Below are positions 1 through 5,945 of a stretch of 23,180 bases of DNA, piece by piece. Below the pieces are notes generated by a model, which was given only the letters and a program-made list of their open reading frames with translations, did no database searches and was not told where the DNA came from. The DNA comes from a virus. Within the stretch, counting starts at the first letter, position 1. Every line of letters starts with the position of its first letter. The stretch lies in IMG/VR virus record IMGVR_UViG_3300048837_002274, positions 1 through 23,180 of that record, one strand, 5' to 3'. The position numbers and the translations under genes are program-made.

Positions 1-309
1 ATGAGTGAATACAAGGCACTGATGGACCAGGCCGTTGCCGCCCTGCAGGAAGTCATGAGGGTGGATGCGCAGCGAATCGCGGCGAGCATCAACCACGTGC
101 ACTCCTTCGGCGCGATCCTCGACCCCACCGCCTACCGGAATGGGATGAGCAACCTCGACGATCAGCAGGTGATCGCCCAGGCAATCCTCGCCGCCCAGAA
201 GGTCGTGCTCAAGTCTGATCGGCTGACGGCCATGCTGTCCCTTGCCGACGCGGTCCAGGGGAAAGATCCATGGCCGTGCATCGGAAGCGGGTTGGAACAT
301 GGACGCTGA
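1..309 (+). CDS. Hypothetical small helical phage protein
   Basis: A 102-residue acidic-to-neutral protein that I do not recognise. It is predicted to be mostly alpha-helical, with alternating hydrophobic and charged stretches from about residue 1 to 30 and 50 to 85. It has no signal peptide, membrane segment or cysteine motif, and the single Cys lies near residue 93. The ATG is the first base of the window, so its ribosome-binding site cannot be seen and an upstream start is possible. The stop at 307-309 overlaps the next start at 299, the first link in a chain of coupled genes running to 6748. No function is assigned. Confidence 0.7.
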   Translation: MSEYKALMDQAVAALQEVMRVDAQRIAASINHVHSFGAILDPTAYRNGMSNLDDQQVIAQAILAAQKVVLKSDRLTAMLSLADAVQGKDPWPCIGSGLEHGR

Positions 310-562
310 AACGAAGCACCTCCGTGTGGTCTGCCTGGGGCCTGACCCCTTGCCTGAAGTGGAGATGATCGACGGCGCGCGCAGTGTCGGCCGTTGGTGC
401 ATCACCGAGGAGGGGCAGATCCTGACCCGCAACACGGCTGCTGATGGTCCGTCGTGGATCGCAGACACAACCGGGATGCCGGTGCAGGCGATCGAGCTAC
501 TGCGGGAGATGCACGCGGGGTGCGAGCGGGTGCGCGAGTTCAGTCAGGCGGTGACACGATGA
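299..562 (+). CDS. Hypothetical phage protein, 87 aa
   Basis: The chosen start is the ATG at 299, inside the last codons of the preceding gene (11-bp overlap). An earlier in-frame ATG at 242 would overlap that gene by 68 bp. The protein is small and mixed alpha/beta. It begins MDAETKHLRVVCLGPDPL and ends in a charged helix around residues 66-87. There are no membrane segments, and its three Cys do not form a recognisable metal site. It ends in an ATGA overlap with the J-domain gene, so the two are probably co-translated. Function is unknown. Confidence 0.65.
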   Translation: MDAETKHLRVVCLGPDPLPEVEMIDGARSVGRWCITEEGQILTRNTAADGPSWIADTTGMPVQAIELLREMHAGCERVREFSQAVTR

Positions 563-1185
563 TCTGGACCACCCGGCCAATCGGCACCTATCCCGTGCCG
601 GAGACCAGCCCGCGGGATAGGCGCTCCAGTCCGTTCCGCACGACCTTCTCGGCGGCGATGGGTCTCCTCGAGCGCGAGCTCGGGAAGATTGGCGCGCGCG
701 CAGCCGTGCTCGAGATCGACGTGCAGCCATGGGACCTCCGACAGGATGGGCGGCTGCGAGCGAATGCGAGGCCCCAGGGCCCGCGCGTGGTCGTCTCTGC
801 CGAGACCACCCACGGCCCGATGCAGTGGCCGTGCGACACGTTCCGCCACTTCGAGGCCAACGTCTACGCGATCGCGCTCACCCTGGAGAAGCTGCGGGCG
901 ATTGACCGCTACGGTGTGACCACGCACGGTGAGCAGTACACCGGATGGATCGCGATTCCTGCCGCGACGGGTGGCACGGACCCGGTGGATGAGGCGTGGG
1001 CGCTCCTGGTGACCACTGCCGAGTGCGACGGTCCGCTGCCCGTGCATGAGCGGACACGCGAGGCTGCCGTGAAGCTCTTCCTGAAGGCAGTCCGGGTCGC
1101 CCACCCTGACGCCGGCGGCACAGCTGATCAGTTCGACGCGATTGTGCGCGCGCGCGACACCCTCCTGGAGAGGCTGACCACATGA
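559..1185 (+). CDS. J-domain (DnaJ-like) phage protein
   Basis: A 208-residue protein whose last ~40 residues match a J-domain core. Helix II carries VKLFLKAVRVA, the HPD tripeptide is at residues 182-184, and helix III carries FDAIVRARDTLLERL. By family knowledge, HPD stimulates the ATPase of DnaK/Hsp70, so this protein may recruit the host chaperone. The N-terminal ~160 residues are not a DnaJ zinc or C-terminal domain. They include LDRYG/IDRYGV-like and GEQYTGW motifs that I recall from small J-domain proteins annotated in actinobacterial genomes and phages, though this is from memory. The start at 559 forms an ATGA overlap with the previous stop. A longer reading from 454 would run antiphase through the preceding gene. 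The J-domain is C-terminal rather than N-terminal, and helix IV appears to be missing. Confidence 0.75.
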   Translation: MIWTTRPIGTYPVPETSPRDRRSSPFRTTFSAAMGLLERELGKIGARAAVLEIDVQPWDLRQDGRLRANARPQGPRVVVSAETTHGPMQWPCDTFRHFEANVYAIALTLEKLRAIDRYGVTTHGEQYTGWIAIPAATGGTDPVDEAWALLVTTAECDGPLPVHERTREAAVKLFLKAVRVAHPDAGGTADQFDAIVRARDTLLERLTT

Positions 1186-1679
1186 CCCGGACCCGCCGCA
1201 CCCTGCTGGTGCTCGCCGGCGTGCTCACCCTCGGCATGGGGTGGTGCACCGCCGATCTCTTCGTGCTCCGCCGAGGGATCACCGTGGCAAAGGGTCCCGA
1301 CGGCGATCCGTACCGGATCCGCCCCGGCTCCTGGGTGACCCAGGTCACGGGCACCGACGAGACGACGATCGGTCGCACCGTGCACCTGCGGTTCGAGAAG
1401 CGGCCGTCAGCCTACCTCTATGCGCACGCCTGGCGTCACCTCGAACAGCGTGAGCAGCTCGGCACCCCGTGGTTCGAGCTCCGCTACCTGGTCGACCGCG
1501 ACTGGGTGCGCGAGATCGAGGCCGATGCCCACCGGTACGGCTGCGCGAACCGGGAGCACCCGCACTTCGCCTACATCGTCCGCGTGATGGCCCGCGTCAG
1601 CCTCGATCGCACCGAGGCGCCGCCGGCGGGCTTGTACGCGGCACCCCAGACCATCAGCTGCGAGGACGTGACGCCATGA
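1182..1679 (+). CDS. Membrane-anchored or secreted hypothetical protein
   Basis: A 165-residue protein with a basic N-terminus (MTRTRRT) followed by one hydrophobic segment at about residues 8-24. This is either a signal peptide or a single membrane anchor. A Cys at residue 22 does not fit a lipobox, because the preceding residues are MGW. The remainder is soluble, rich in charged and aromatic residues, and includes a Cys pair at about residues 121 and 160. The start makes an ATGA overlap with the J-domain gene stop, and the stop is close to the next ATG at 1676. No family is recognised. A cell-envelope role such as host-surface modification is only a guess from topology. Confidence 0.7.
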   Translation: MTRTRRTLLVLAGVLTLGMGWCTADLFVLRRGITVAKGPDGDPYRIRPGSWVTQVTGTDETTIGRTVHLRFEKRPSAYLYAHAWRHLEQREQLGTPWFELRYLVDRDWVREIEADAHRYGCANREHPHFAYIVRVMARVSLDRTEAPPAGLYAAPQTISCEDVTP

Positions 1680-2356
1680 CCGAGACGACGCAGGGGCCCG
1701 TGGTGGTGCGGTACGAAGACGGTAGTGGCGACACGCTCGCGCTCTGGCTCAACAGCTACGGCGACCTGATTGGCGGATGGCAGCGCGACAACGTCGAGGG
1801 CTACTGCCCGACGAGGGGCTCGACGTTCCCCGTCCGCGATTACCCGCAAGCACTCGTAAACATCGGCAAGACCGAGGCGGAGGTCCGCGCCGACTTGGCT
1901 CGGGCGCAGGCCGAGCGGGATGCCAAGGCGTTTGACGGGCACTCGTTCACCTACATCCCTCGGGAGGGCGAACCAACGATGGCGTTCCGCGACTTCGACG
2001 GGCTCCGCGAGTACGCGGCCGACGCTCGGCTCGGCGCACTCGTGCGGCGGTGGCGCGACCACCCGGAGCGGAAGGCGAATGTGTTTCATATCAGCCTGAC
2101 CAACGCGGACGAGATGGAGGACGAACTGACACACCTCGACAGGAAAGCCGCAGTCCGTGCGGAAGCCGCCGCCCGCGCCGCCGAGGAGGGCGAGGTCGGC
2201 CCGGATAATGTCCGGCGCAGGGTCAAGGATGGGAGGGTGGAGTGGCGAGAAAAGATCAATGGGTCATGGGCCGCCTACTCCGATCTCGTCCTCTCGATCA
2301 GCACAGCCATCGCCTCCCTCGCGGCGCGGGCGCAACAGGCAGGGGGTGAAGGGTGA
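1676..2356 (+). CDS. Hypothetical phage protein, 226 aa
   Basis: The start at 1676 gives an ATGA overlap with the preceding stop. The in-frame ATG at 1469 would bury 200 bp in the preceding gene. The N-terminal ~50 residues look beta-rich (VVVRYEDGSGDTLALWL). They are followed by a charged helical stretch rich in Ala, Arg and Glu at about residues 60-85 and again at 150-180. The C-terminus reads LAARAQQAGGEG. Its DNA there shares a 16-bp identical block with the end of the next gene (2316-2331 versus 2501-2516). No domain is recognised. It is soluble, with one Cys near residue 43. Confidence 0.65.
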   Translation: MTETTQGPVVVRYEDGSGDTLALWLNSYGDLIGGWQRDNVEGYCPTRGSTFPVRDYPQALVNIGKTEAEVRADLARAQAERDAKAFDGHSFTYIPREGEPTMAFRDFDGLREYAADARLGALVRRWRDHPERKANVFHISLTNADEMEDELTHLDRKAAVRAEAAARAAEEGEVGPDNVRRRVKDGRVEWREKINGSWAAYSDLVLSISTAIASLAARAQQAGGEG

Positions 2357-2532
2357 GACAGGATGAGGTGCGTCCGTTTCTGCGGTTCATCGCCGCTGCG
2401 AGCTTCGGGCTCGGGGCCGGGATGTTGGTGCTGACGGCGATGGTGGAGGTTGGTGCATGGGCGGGGGTGTTTGCGGCTTTTGTGGTCGCTGCATTCACCA
2501 CCCTCGCGGCGCGGGCCAAGGGGGGCGAGTGA
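2353..2532 (+). CDS. Small two-helix membrane protein
   Basis: A 59-residue protein starting at GTG 2353 (GTGA overlap with the previous stop) and ending in a TGATG overlap with the next gene. Two hydrophobic segments, about residues 12-31 and 34-52, are joined by a very short turn. A charged N-terminus (MRQDEVR) and a basic tail (ARAKGGE) flank them. The size and topology resemble small phage membrane proteins such as holin-like, antiholin-like or superinfection-immunity peptides, but no lysis gene is adjacent. The tight coupling on both sides and the clean hydrophobic pattern support it as a real gene. The function is not established. Confidence 0.6.
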   Translation: MRQDEVRPFLRFIAAASFGLGAGMLVLTAMVEVGAWAGVFAAFVVAAFTTLAARAKGGE

Positions 2533-2855
2533 TGGAGACGGCGAAGTGCCCCGGCGAGGACTGCTGGTTTTGCACCGGTGAAGCGTGCGCCCGGTGCGAC
2601 CCAAGGCCGTGCCCGTGGAACCCTCCCTGCGAGTGCGACACGGCGGAACGGCACCCACTCGCTCTCCCCCCGACCCGTCTCACGGAGGAGCAGGTGCGCG
2701 AGCGGTTGGAGGCAAAGTGGCCTGCCGACTGCTTTGCCACGCTCGCCGGGGACGTGCTCAGCGCCCCTCAGGACAACGGGCTGCTACTCAGGTCCGTCGC
2801 CGTCCGCTGGGTACACGATCACTACGAGGAGGTGGGGGACGATGGCACAGAGTGA
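2532..2855 (+). CDS. Cysteine-rich small protein (metal-binding likely)
   Basis: A 107-residue protein with eight Cys between residues 6 and 35 (C6, C11, C14, C19, C22, C27, C33, C35) in CxxC and CxC spacings, suggesting one or two zinc sites. Residues about 50-107 look helical (LTEEQVRERLEAKW, then SVAVRWVHDHYEEV). The start at 2532 is set by a one-base TGATG overlap with the membrane-protein gene. An earlier in-frame ATG at 2457 lies inside that gene. The next gene starts 14 bp before this stop. It is one of six Cys-motif proteins in the accessory block. Nucleic-acid or protein binding through zinc is an inference. Confidence 0.65.
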   Translation: METAKCPGEDCWFCTGEACARCDPRPCPWNPPCECDTAERHPLALPPTRLTEEQVRERLEAKWPADCFATLAGDVLSAPQDNGLLLRSVAVRWVHDHYEEVGDDGTE

Positions 2856-3045
2856 GAAGAAGATTCGGCCTCGCAAGATGTTCTGCCCGGAGGAGAACGG
2901 ATTTCTGTGGGCCGAGCACGTCAGCGGTACCGCCAAAGAAGCCCGCCGCGCTTGGGTTGGTTCCTCAGTGCGGACGTGGGCGCAATGGCGCAAGGAACGC
3001 CCCGGCCTCCGCATCGTGAAAGTCGAGGTGCGCCATGTCCCGTGA
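2842..3045 (+). CDS. Small basic hypothetical protein, 67 aa
   Basis: A 67-residue basic protein beginning MAQSEKKIRPRKMFCPEENG. It has a single Cys at residue 15 and a Trp-rich centre (about W23, W38 and W45). The ATG at 2842 follows a GAGGTGGGGG purine stretch that serves as a Shine-Dalgarno site within the end of the preceding gene. A longer in-frame reading from 2578 would overlap that gene almost entirely and is rejected. The gene overlaps the next one by 11 bp. It has no recognisable domain. Its charge and small size would suit a nucleic-acid-binding or regulatory peptide, but this is not shown. Confidence 0.6.
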   Translation: MAQSEKKIRPRKMFCPEENGFLWAEHVSGTAKEARRAWVGSSVRTWAQWRKERPGLRIVKVEVRHVP

Positions 3046-3373
3046 CACGGACGCGCTGGTGCGGGAGTTGGAGGAGGCGGGTTGGCCCGTCAAGGAACAG
3101 GTGAGCGAGGCGGTGCCGCTTCCGTTCGCTGTGCGTGCCGGGGCGCTTGAGTCGGTGGCGCGGAAACTGGCGGCGGGTTCGTCCGACCTCCTCGCGCCGA
3201 TCCTCGTGCGTCACGCCAGCCCGGAGGTGCGGGCGAAGGTGCTGCGGGAGTTGCTGGAGGAAGCGATAGGACACGGTGTGCAGGTGGTGGCGCAGGGTGC
3301 TGGCCCGGTCGTGGTGTTCAGCGGCGACCTGATCGACGCGATCGCCCCCTCCCCGGAGGCCAGCGATGGGTGA
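3035..3373 (+). CDS. Hypothetical helical protein, 112 aa
   Basis: A 112-residue protein beginning MSRDTDALVRELEEAGW and mostly helical, with a small beta-like stretch near residues 88-98 (VQVVAQ...PVVVFSG). Helical segments VRAKVLRELLEEAIGHG and LESVARKLAAG suggest a compact helical domain. No motif is recognised. The ATG at 3035 overlaps the preceding stop by 11 bp and is preceded by GAGGTG. Its last codons, EASDG, are encoded by the first copy of a repeated 14-bp start cassette that serves the next gene. Confidence 0.65.
   Translation: MSRDTDALVRELEEAGWPVKEQVSEAVPLPFAVRAGALESVARKLAAGSSDLLAPILVRHASPEVRAKVLRELLEEAIGHGVQVVAQGAGPVVVFSGDLIDAIAPSPEASDG
3355..3368 (+). repeat. Start cassette copy 1 (GGAGGCCAGCGATG)
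   Basis: A 14-bp element combining Shine-Dalgarno GGAGG, a 6-nt spacer and the ATG of the gene at 3366. In the upstream frame it encodes the final EASDG of the preceding protein. It is identical to the copy at 3587-3600. Confidence 0.75.
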
Positions 3374-3611
3374 AATCAACCTGGAGACCATCGGGGAGTT
3401 GAGGGTGTCCCAGCACCCAATTCAGGGCACGCGCCGCAGCGTCGTCATCCGAGGCGAGAATCGTTGGGGCTGGCCTGCGGTCCGGCTGGAGTTCGGGCCG
3501 TGGTGGCATCGGATCTGGCTGGTCATCCGCCACGGCGGCAAGCCGCACGCGGTCATCACCGGGGAGCCGTGCGTGCGCTTTCGAGTGGAGGCCAGCGATG
3601 CAGACAAGTGA
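3366..3611 (+). CDS. Hypothetical small beta-rich protein, 81 aa
   Basis: An 81-residue protein predicted to be mostly beta strand (RRSVVIRG, AVRLEFGP, RIWLVIRH, CVRFRVE), with a Trp cluster at about W34, W36, W46, W47 and W51. It looks like a small barrel or sandwich, but I cannot name the family. The start at 3366 has an ideal site: GGAGG followed by six bases and ATG, which is part of a 14-bp element repeated downstream. Its own last codons, EASDADK, come from the second copy of that element. It overlaps both neighbours by 8-14 bp. Confidence 0.65.
   Translation: MGEINLETIGELRVSQHPIQGTRRSVVIRGENRWGWPAVRLEFGPWWHRIWLVIRHGGKPHAVITGEPCVRFRVEASDADK
3587..3600 (+). repeat. Start cassette copy 2 (GGAGGCCAGCGATG)
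   Basis: Identical to copy 1. It provides the ribosome-binding site and ATG (3598-3600) of the nucleotidyltransferase-like gene, and it encodes the EASDA near the end of the gene before it. Confidence 0.75.
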
Positions 3612-3993
3612 GCGGTGCGTTCACCGAGGGTTTGGCGTCGGGATGCCGAACACGCTGTACCTCGGCCTGTTCGGTGAGTACGTCCTGAACGCCTTTGGCG
3701 AGGTGCCGTATCTCGTCGGCTCGGCGCTCTCGTCGCGGACCCCGCGTGACGTGGACGTGCGGCTGATCCTGTCCGATGAGCAGTACGAGGCGTGGGGGTT
3801 CGGTGACCCGCGCCACCCTCACCAGAACCCGAAATGGGAAGCGACCGTGCTGGCGTTCTCGGCGCTGGGCACTCGGTTGACGGGGCTGCCCATCGACTTC
3901 CAGGTACAGGCCGCCTCGGTTGCCAATCAGGATGATGGCCCGCGCTCAGCGCTGATTCGGATGTCGAGCATCAAGGAGGCCCCCGATGCATGA
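3598..3993 (+). CDS. Minimal nucleotidyltransferase-like protein
   Basis: A 131-residue protein with the signature of the DNA polymerase beta-type nucleotidyltransferase fold. GS is at residues 41-42, two acidic residues in the strand RDVDVRLIL are D51 and D53, and a third acidic residue is D100 in GLPIDFQVQ. By family knowledge, GS binds the nucleotide phosphate and the three Asp coordinate two metal ions for nucleotidyl transfer. The substrate (protein, tRNA, antibiotic or other) cannot be read from the sequence. The length is near that of minimal (MNT-like) members. The start at 3598 is fixed by a perfect GGAGG cassette. No HEPN partner characteristic of HEPN-MNT toxin-antitoxin pairs is seen next to it. 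Confidence 0.7.
   Translation: MQTSERCVHRGFGVGMPNTLYLGLFGEYVLNAFGEVPYLVGSALSSRTPRDVDVRLILSDEQYEAWGFGDPRHPHQNPKWEATVLAFSALGTRLTGLPIDFQVQAASVANQDDGPRSALIRMSSIKEAPDA
3975..3988 (+). repeat. Start cassette copy 3 (GGAGGCCCCCGATG)
   Basis: A 14-bp element differing from copies 1 and 2 at two adjacent bases. It gives GGAGG, a 6-nt spacer and the ATG at 3986, and it encodes the EAPDA tail of the nucleotidyltransferase-like protein. An identical copy starts 33 bp downstream. Confidence 0.75.
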
Positions 3994-4402
3994 GCCGACC
4001 AGCGACGGGAGGCCCCCGATGCCGAGTGAGCGCACGCCCTGCCCCGACTGCGGGCGCACTACCAGTGCCGACACGATCCACACCTGCTCGCCGCAGGGCC
4101 GGGAGCCGATTCGCGTGGAGGTGGAGCCGGTGTGCTTCGCCTGCGGGCTTGATGGGTACCGCAGGTGCCCCTATCAGGAGGGGTGCCCTGACCCCCTCCG
4201 CACCCTCTCCCCCGACAGCTACTACGACCGGGTGATCCGGCTGGGGCTGGCTGACCTCGCAGTGCGGGAAGCGGCTGACGCCGGTAACGAAGCTCCGAGC
4301 GCCAGCGCGGCGGACCTCTGGGACCGGAAGGCCACGGAGTACGAGCTCGCGTTGGCGTTGGTGCGGACGCACCCGGACCACAAGGCCGGGGGTGCCCGGT
4401 GA
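3986..4402 (+). CDS. Zinc-ribbon-like protein, 138 aa (duplicated start)
   Basis: A 138-residue protein with two Cys clusters: C19-x2-C22 with C34, and C50-x2-C53 with C61 and C67. This suggests two zinc sites in the N-terminal half. Residues 78-95 and 107-130 are helical. The start is uncertain. ATG 3986 and ATG 4019 are in frame, 33 bp apart, and each is preceded by the same perfect GGAGGCCCCC cassette. The second gives a 127-residue protein and lies clear of the preceding stop. I give the longer form because it keeps the overlap pattern of the neighbourhood. It ends in a GTGA overlap with the next gene. The function is unknown, and nucleic-acid binding is only inferred from the Cys spacing. 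Confidence 0.65.
   Translation: MHEPTSDGRPPMPSERTPCPDCGRTTSADTIHTCSPQGREPIRVEVEPVCFACGLDGYRRCPYQEGCPDPLRTLSPDSYYDRVIRLGLADLAVREAADAGNEAPSASAADLWDRKATEYELALALVRTHPDHKAGGAR
4008..4021 (+). repeat. Start cassette copy 4, inside the preceding gene's N-terminus
   Basis: Identical to copy 3 (GGAGGCCCCCGATG). It offers a second start at 4019. In the frame of the nucleotidyltransferase-like gene it again reads EAPDA followed by a stop, 12 codons after that gene's real stop. Confidence 0.75.
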
Positions 4403-4674
4403 GCCGCCGTCGAATTGCACTCATCGTGTGCGCGGTACTGGGTTACCTCGCTGTCGCGGTGGTCGTGGCGGCCGTGCAAGCGCGGCGCACCTGCCCGCCA
4501 GTGGGCAGCCCGCCGGGCTGGGCGCGGAGTGAAGCGAAGTGGAACCGGGATGGGGTGGTGGCTGCGGCGATTGCTTGGCCCATCAGCGCCCCTTTCATCC
4601 TGCTCGCTGAGGTCCGGGACAGGGCGAACCCGTCACTAGCCGCGTGCCCGGACCACCCGAAGGGAGGGGCGTGA
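4399..4674 (+). CDS. Small membrane protein, 91 aa
   Basis: A 91-residue protein from GTG 4399 (GTGA overlap with the preceding stop). The N-terminus is basic (MSRRR), followed by a strong membrane segment at about residues 6-27. A second, more amphipathic hydrophobic segment lies at about residues 51-70 (VVAAAIAWPISAPFILLAEV). A CPP motif follows the first segment and a C-terminal CPDHPKGGA tail follows the second. It is likely an inner-membrane protein with two passes or one pass plus a re-entrant segment. The stop overlaps the next ATG by one base (TGATG) after an AGGGAGG site. The function is unknown. Confidence 0.65.
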   Translation: MSRRRIALIVCAVLGYLAVAVVVAAVQARRTCPPVGSPPGWARSEAKWNRDGVVAAAIAWPISAPFILLAEVRDRANPSLAACPDHPKGGA

Positions 4675-4880
4675 TGGCACTTCGTGAACTGGACAAGGCG
4701 ATCTTCGCCGTACTGGACGCCCTCTCTGCCGAGGTGGTCACGGGGCTGCGAGTCGCGGACGACGCGGTGGCCGCTCGCGGTGCTTACGTGAGCCAGTACC
4801 AGAACGCCGCGTCAACCCTCCGTGACCGGATGCGGAATCTGGTTGACGCGATGGACGCAGAGGGGGCCCCCGATGCCTGA
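4674..4880 (+). CDS. Small helical hypothetical protein, 68 aa
   Basis: A 68-residue, almost entirely helical protein (ELDKAIFAVLDALSAEVV, then YQNAASTLRDRMRNLVDAMDA) that could form a short coiled coil or dimeric bundle. The ATG at 4674 overlaps the previous stop by one base and has an AGGGAGG site 5-6 bases upstream. An earlier in-frame ATG at 4644 lies within the previous gene and is rejected. Its C-terminus EGAPDA is written by the fifth copy of the repeated start cassette. No family is recognised. Confidence 0.65.
   Translation: MALRELDKAIFAVLDALSAEVVTGLRVADDAVAARGAYVSQYQNAASTLRDRMRNLVDAMDAEGAPDA
4862..4875 (+). repeat. Start cassette copy 5 (GGGGGCCCCCGATG)
   Basis: It has one mismatch to copies 3 and 4. 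It encodes the GAPDA tail of the 68-residue protein and provides the ATG (4873) of the next gene. The central GGGGGCCCCC is also a perfect palindrome. Confidence 0.65.
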
Positions 4881-5589
4881 CCGGACCACGGAGCACCCAA
4901 AGGAGGAGTGGATTGCCAGCGAATTGCGCGACCTCGCTCACCACCTGTACGGGCTGGGGCTCAATGCGCCCGGTGAGCAGATCGAGCGCCTGGCAGACGA
5001 GACCGACGAAGCCGCCCGCGAGGTGCTGGCGCTACGGGAGCGCGTGGCACAGGTGGAAGCCGAGCGGGATCATGTCGCAGGCTACTACGCTACCCTCAAG
5101 CGCGTACGGACCTGCTTCCCGCACCAGTTAGATGTTTGCGACGAGGAAAAGGGCGGGTGCCTCGTTTGCGAAAACGATGCTCTCGCCGCCATCGCACGGG
5201 AGGCGGTGGCGGAGATCGAGAACGTCGGGCGCGGCTGGCACGCCTACGCGGTCGAGGAAGTCCAAGACCCGGAGTGGGGCGAATACGAACCGGGTGGCAA
5301 CCTCCGCGCCCTCCGCGCCCGCCTCGACGCACTGGGGGGAGCGACGGGAGCTGCCCCGTTCAGCGCCGCGAGGCTGATGATTCCGAGCATGGCAGGGACG
5401 CGCATGGACCAAGCGTCACGTCGAGCCATGATTGAGACGTGGAAGGGAACTGAGCCCCCGGCCCGGTCGTCACGCGAAGCCGAGCTCCGCAAGCTCGTCG
5501 AGCACGCCATCGTGCAGACCAGCGCCGTGCTACCTGCCACCGCGGTGCTGCTCTCCGAGCGGCTCGATGAGATCGGGAGGGGGGCGTGA
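4873..5589 (+). CDS. Coiled-coil protein with central Cys cluster, 238 aa
   Basis: A 238-residue protein. Residues about 12-75 form a heptad-rich helix (LRDLAHHLYGLG, then ERLADETDEAAREVLALRERVAQVEAE). They are followed by a possible zinc cluster at C81, C89, C96 and C99 and a helical stretch at 101-118. The C-terminal region (about 160-238) is also helical. The start at 4873 is chosen because it carries the repeated GG-rich cassette. An in-frame ATG at 4822 lies deep in the preceding gene. It ends in a GTGA overlap with the next gene. The layout of coiled coil plus small Cys cluster occurs in many phage early or accessory proteins, but I do not recognise this one. Confidence 0.65.
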   Translation: MPDRTTEHPKEEWIASELRDLAHHLYGLGLNAPGEQIERLADETDEAAREVLALRERVAQVEAERDHVAGYYATLKRVRTCFPHQLDVCDEEKGGCLVCENDALAAIAREAVAEIENVGRGWHAYAVEEVQDPEWGEYEPGGNLRALRARLDALGGATGAAPFSAARLMIPSMAGTRMDQASRRAMIETWKGTEPPARSSREAELRKLVEHAIVQTSAVLPATAVLLSERLDEIGRGA

Positions 5590-5945
5590 GCTTCCACGTG
5601 AACGCCGCCGGCGTACTGGTTGGCGACGCTACCGAGTGGCGGGAATGGACCGGCAAGGGTCGCCAGGCGATCACCATCGGGCTCTGGGAGTGCGCGGACG
5701 GCTGGCGTCACTCGCAGCACCTGCGCTTCCCGAACGGGGGGTACAGCGCCGCAGCACTCATGCGCGACCCGGCCTTCCCCTCGAAGCACGATGCCCTTCG
5801 GTTCGCGGTCATCGAAGCGCGCGGCATGCTCAATGGTTCGCTGAGCTACGAATCGAAAGACCTCGGGTCTGCCGTGGCTTGGTTGGATGGGCTGATCACG
5901 GATCCCACGCAGGCTGACTTGTTCGCGGCGGGAGGTGGACGGTGA
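5586..5945 (+). CDS. Hypothetical protein with C-terminal QADLF motif
   Basis: A 119-residue protein from GTG 5586, preceded by GGGAGGGGGG and overlapping the previous stop. The N-terminal half is beta-rich with several Trp (W18, W21, W34, W40, W99). The middle is helical (HDALRFAVIEARGML). The C-terminus carries QADLF at residues 109-113, close to the consensus of bacterial sliding-clamp (DnaN) binding pentapeptides (QLxLF-type), just before a flexible AAGGGR tail. Clamp binding is an inference from this motif alone. No enzymatic domain is recognised. It ends in a GTGA overlap with the HNH-like gene. Confidence 0.6.
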   Translation: MSFHVNAAGVLVGDATEWREWTGKGRQAITIGLWECADGWRHSQHLRFPNGGYSAAALMRDPAFPSKHDALRFAVIEARGMLNGSLSYESKDLGSAVAWLDGLITDPTQADLFAAGGGR

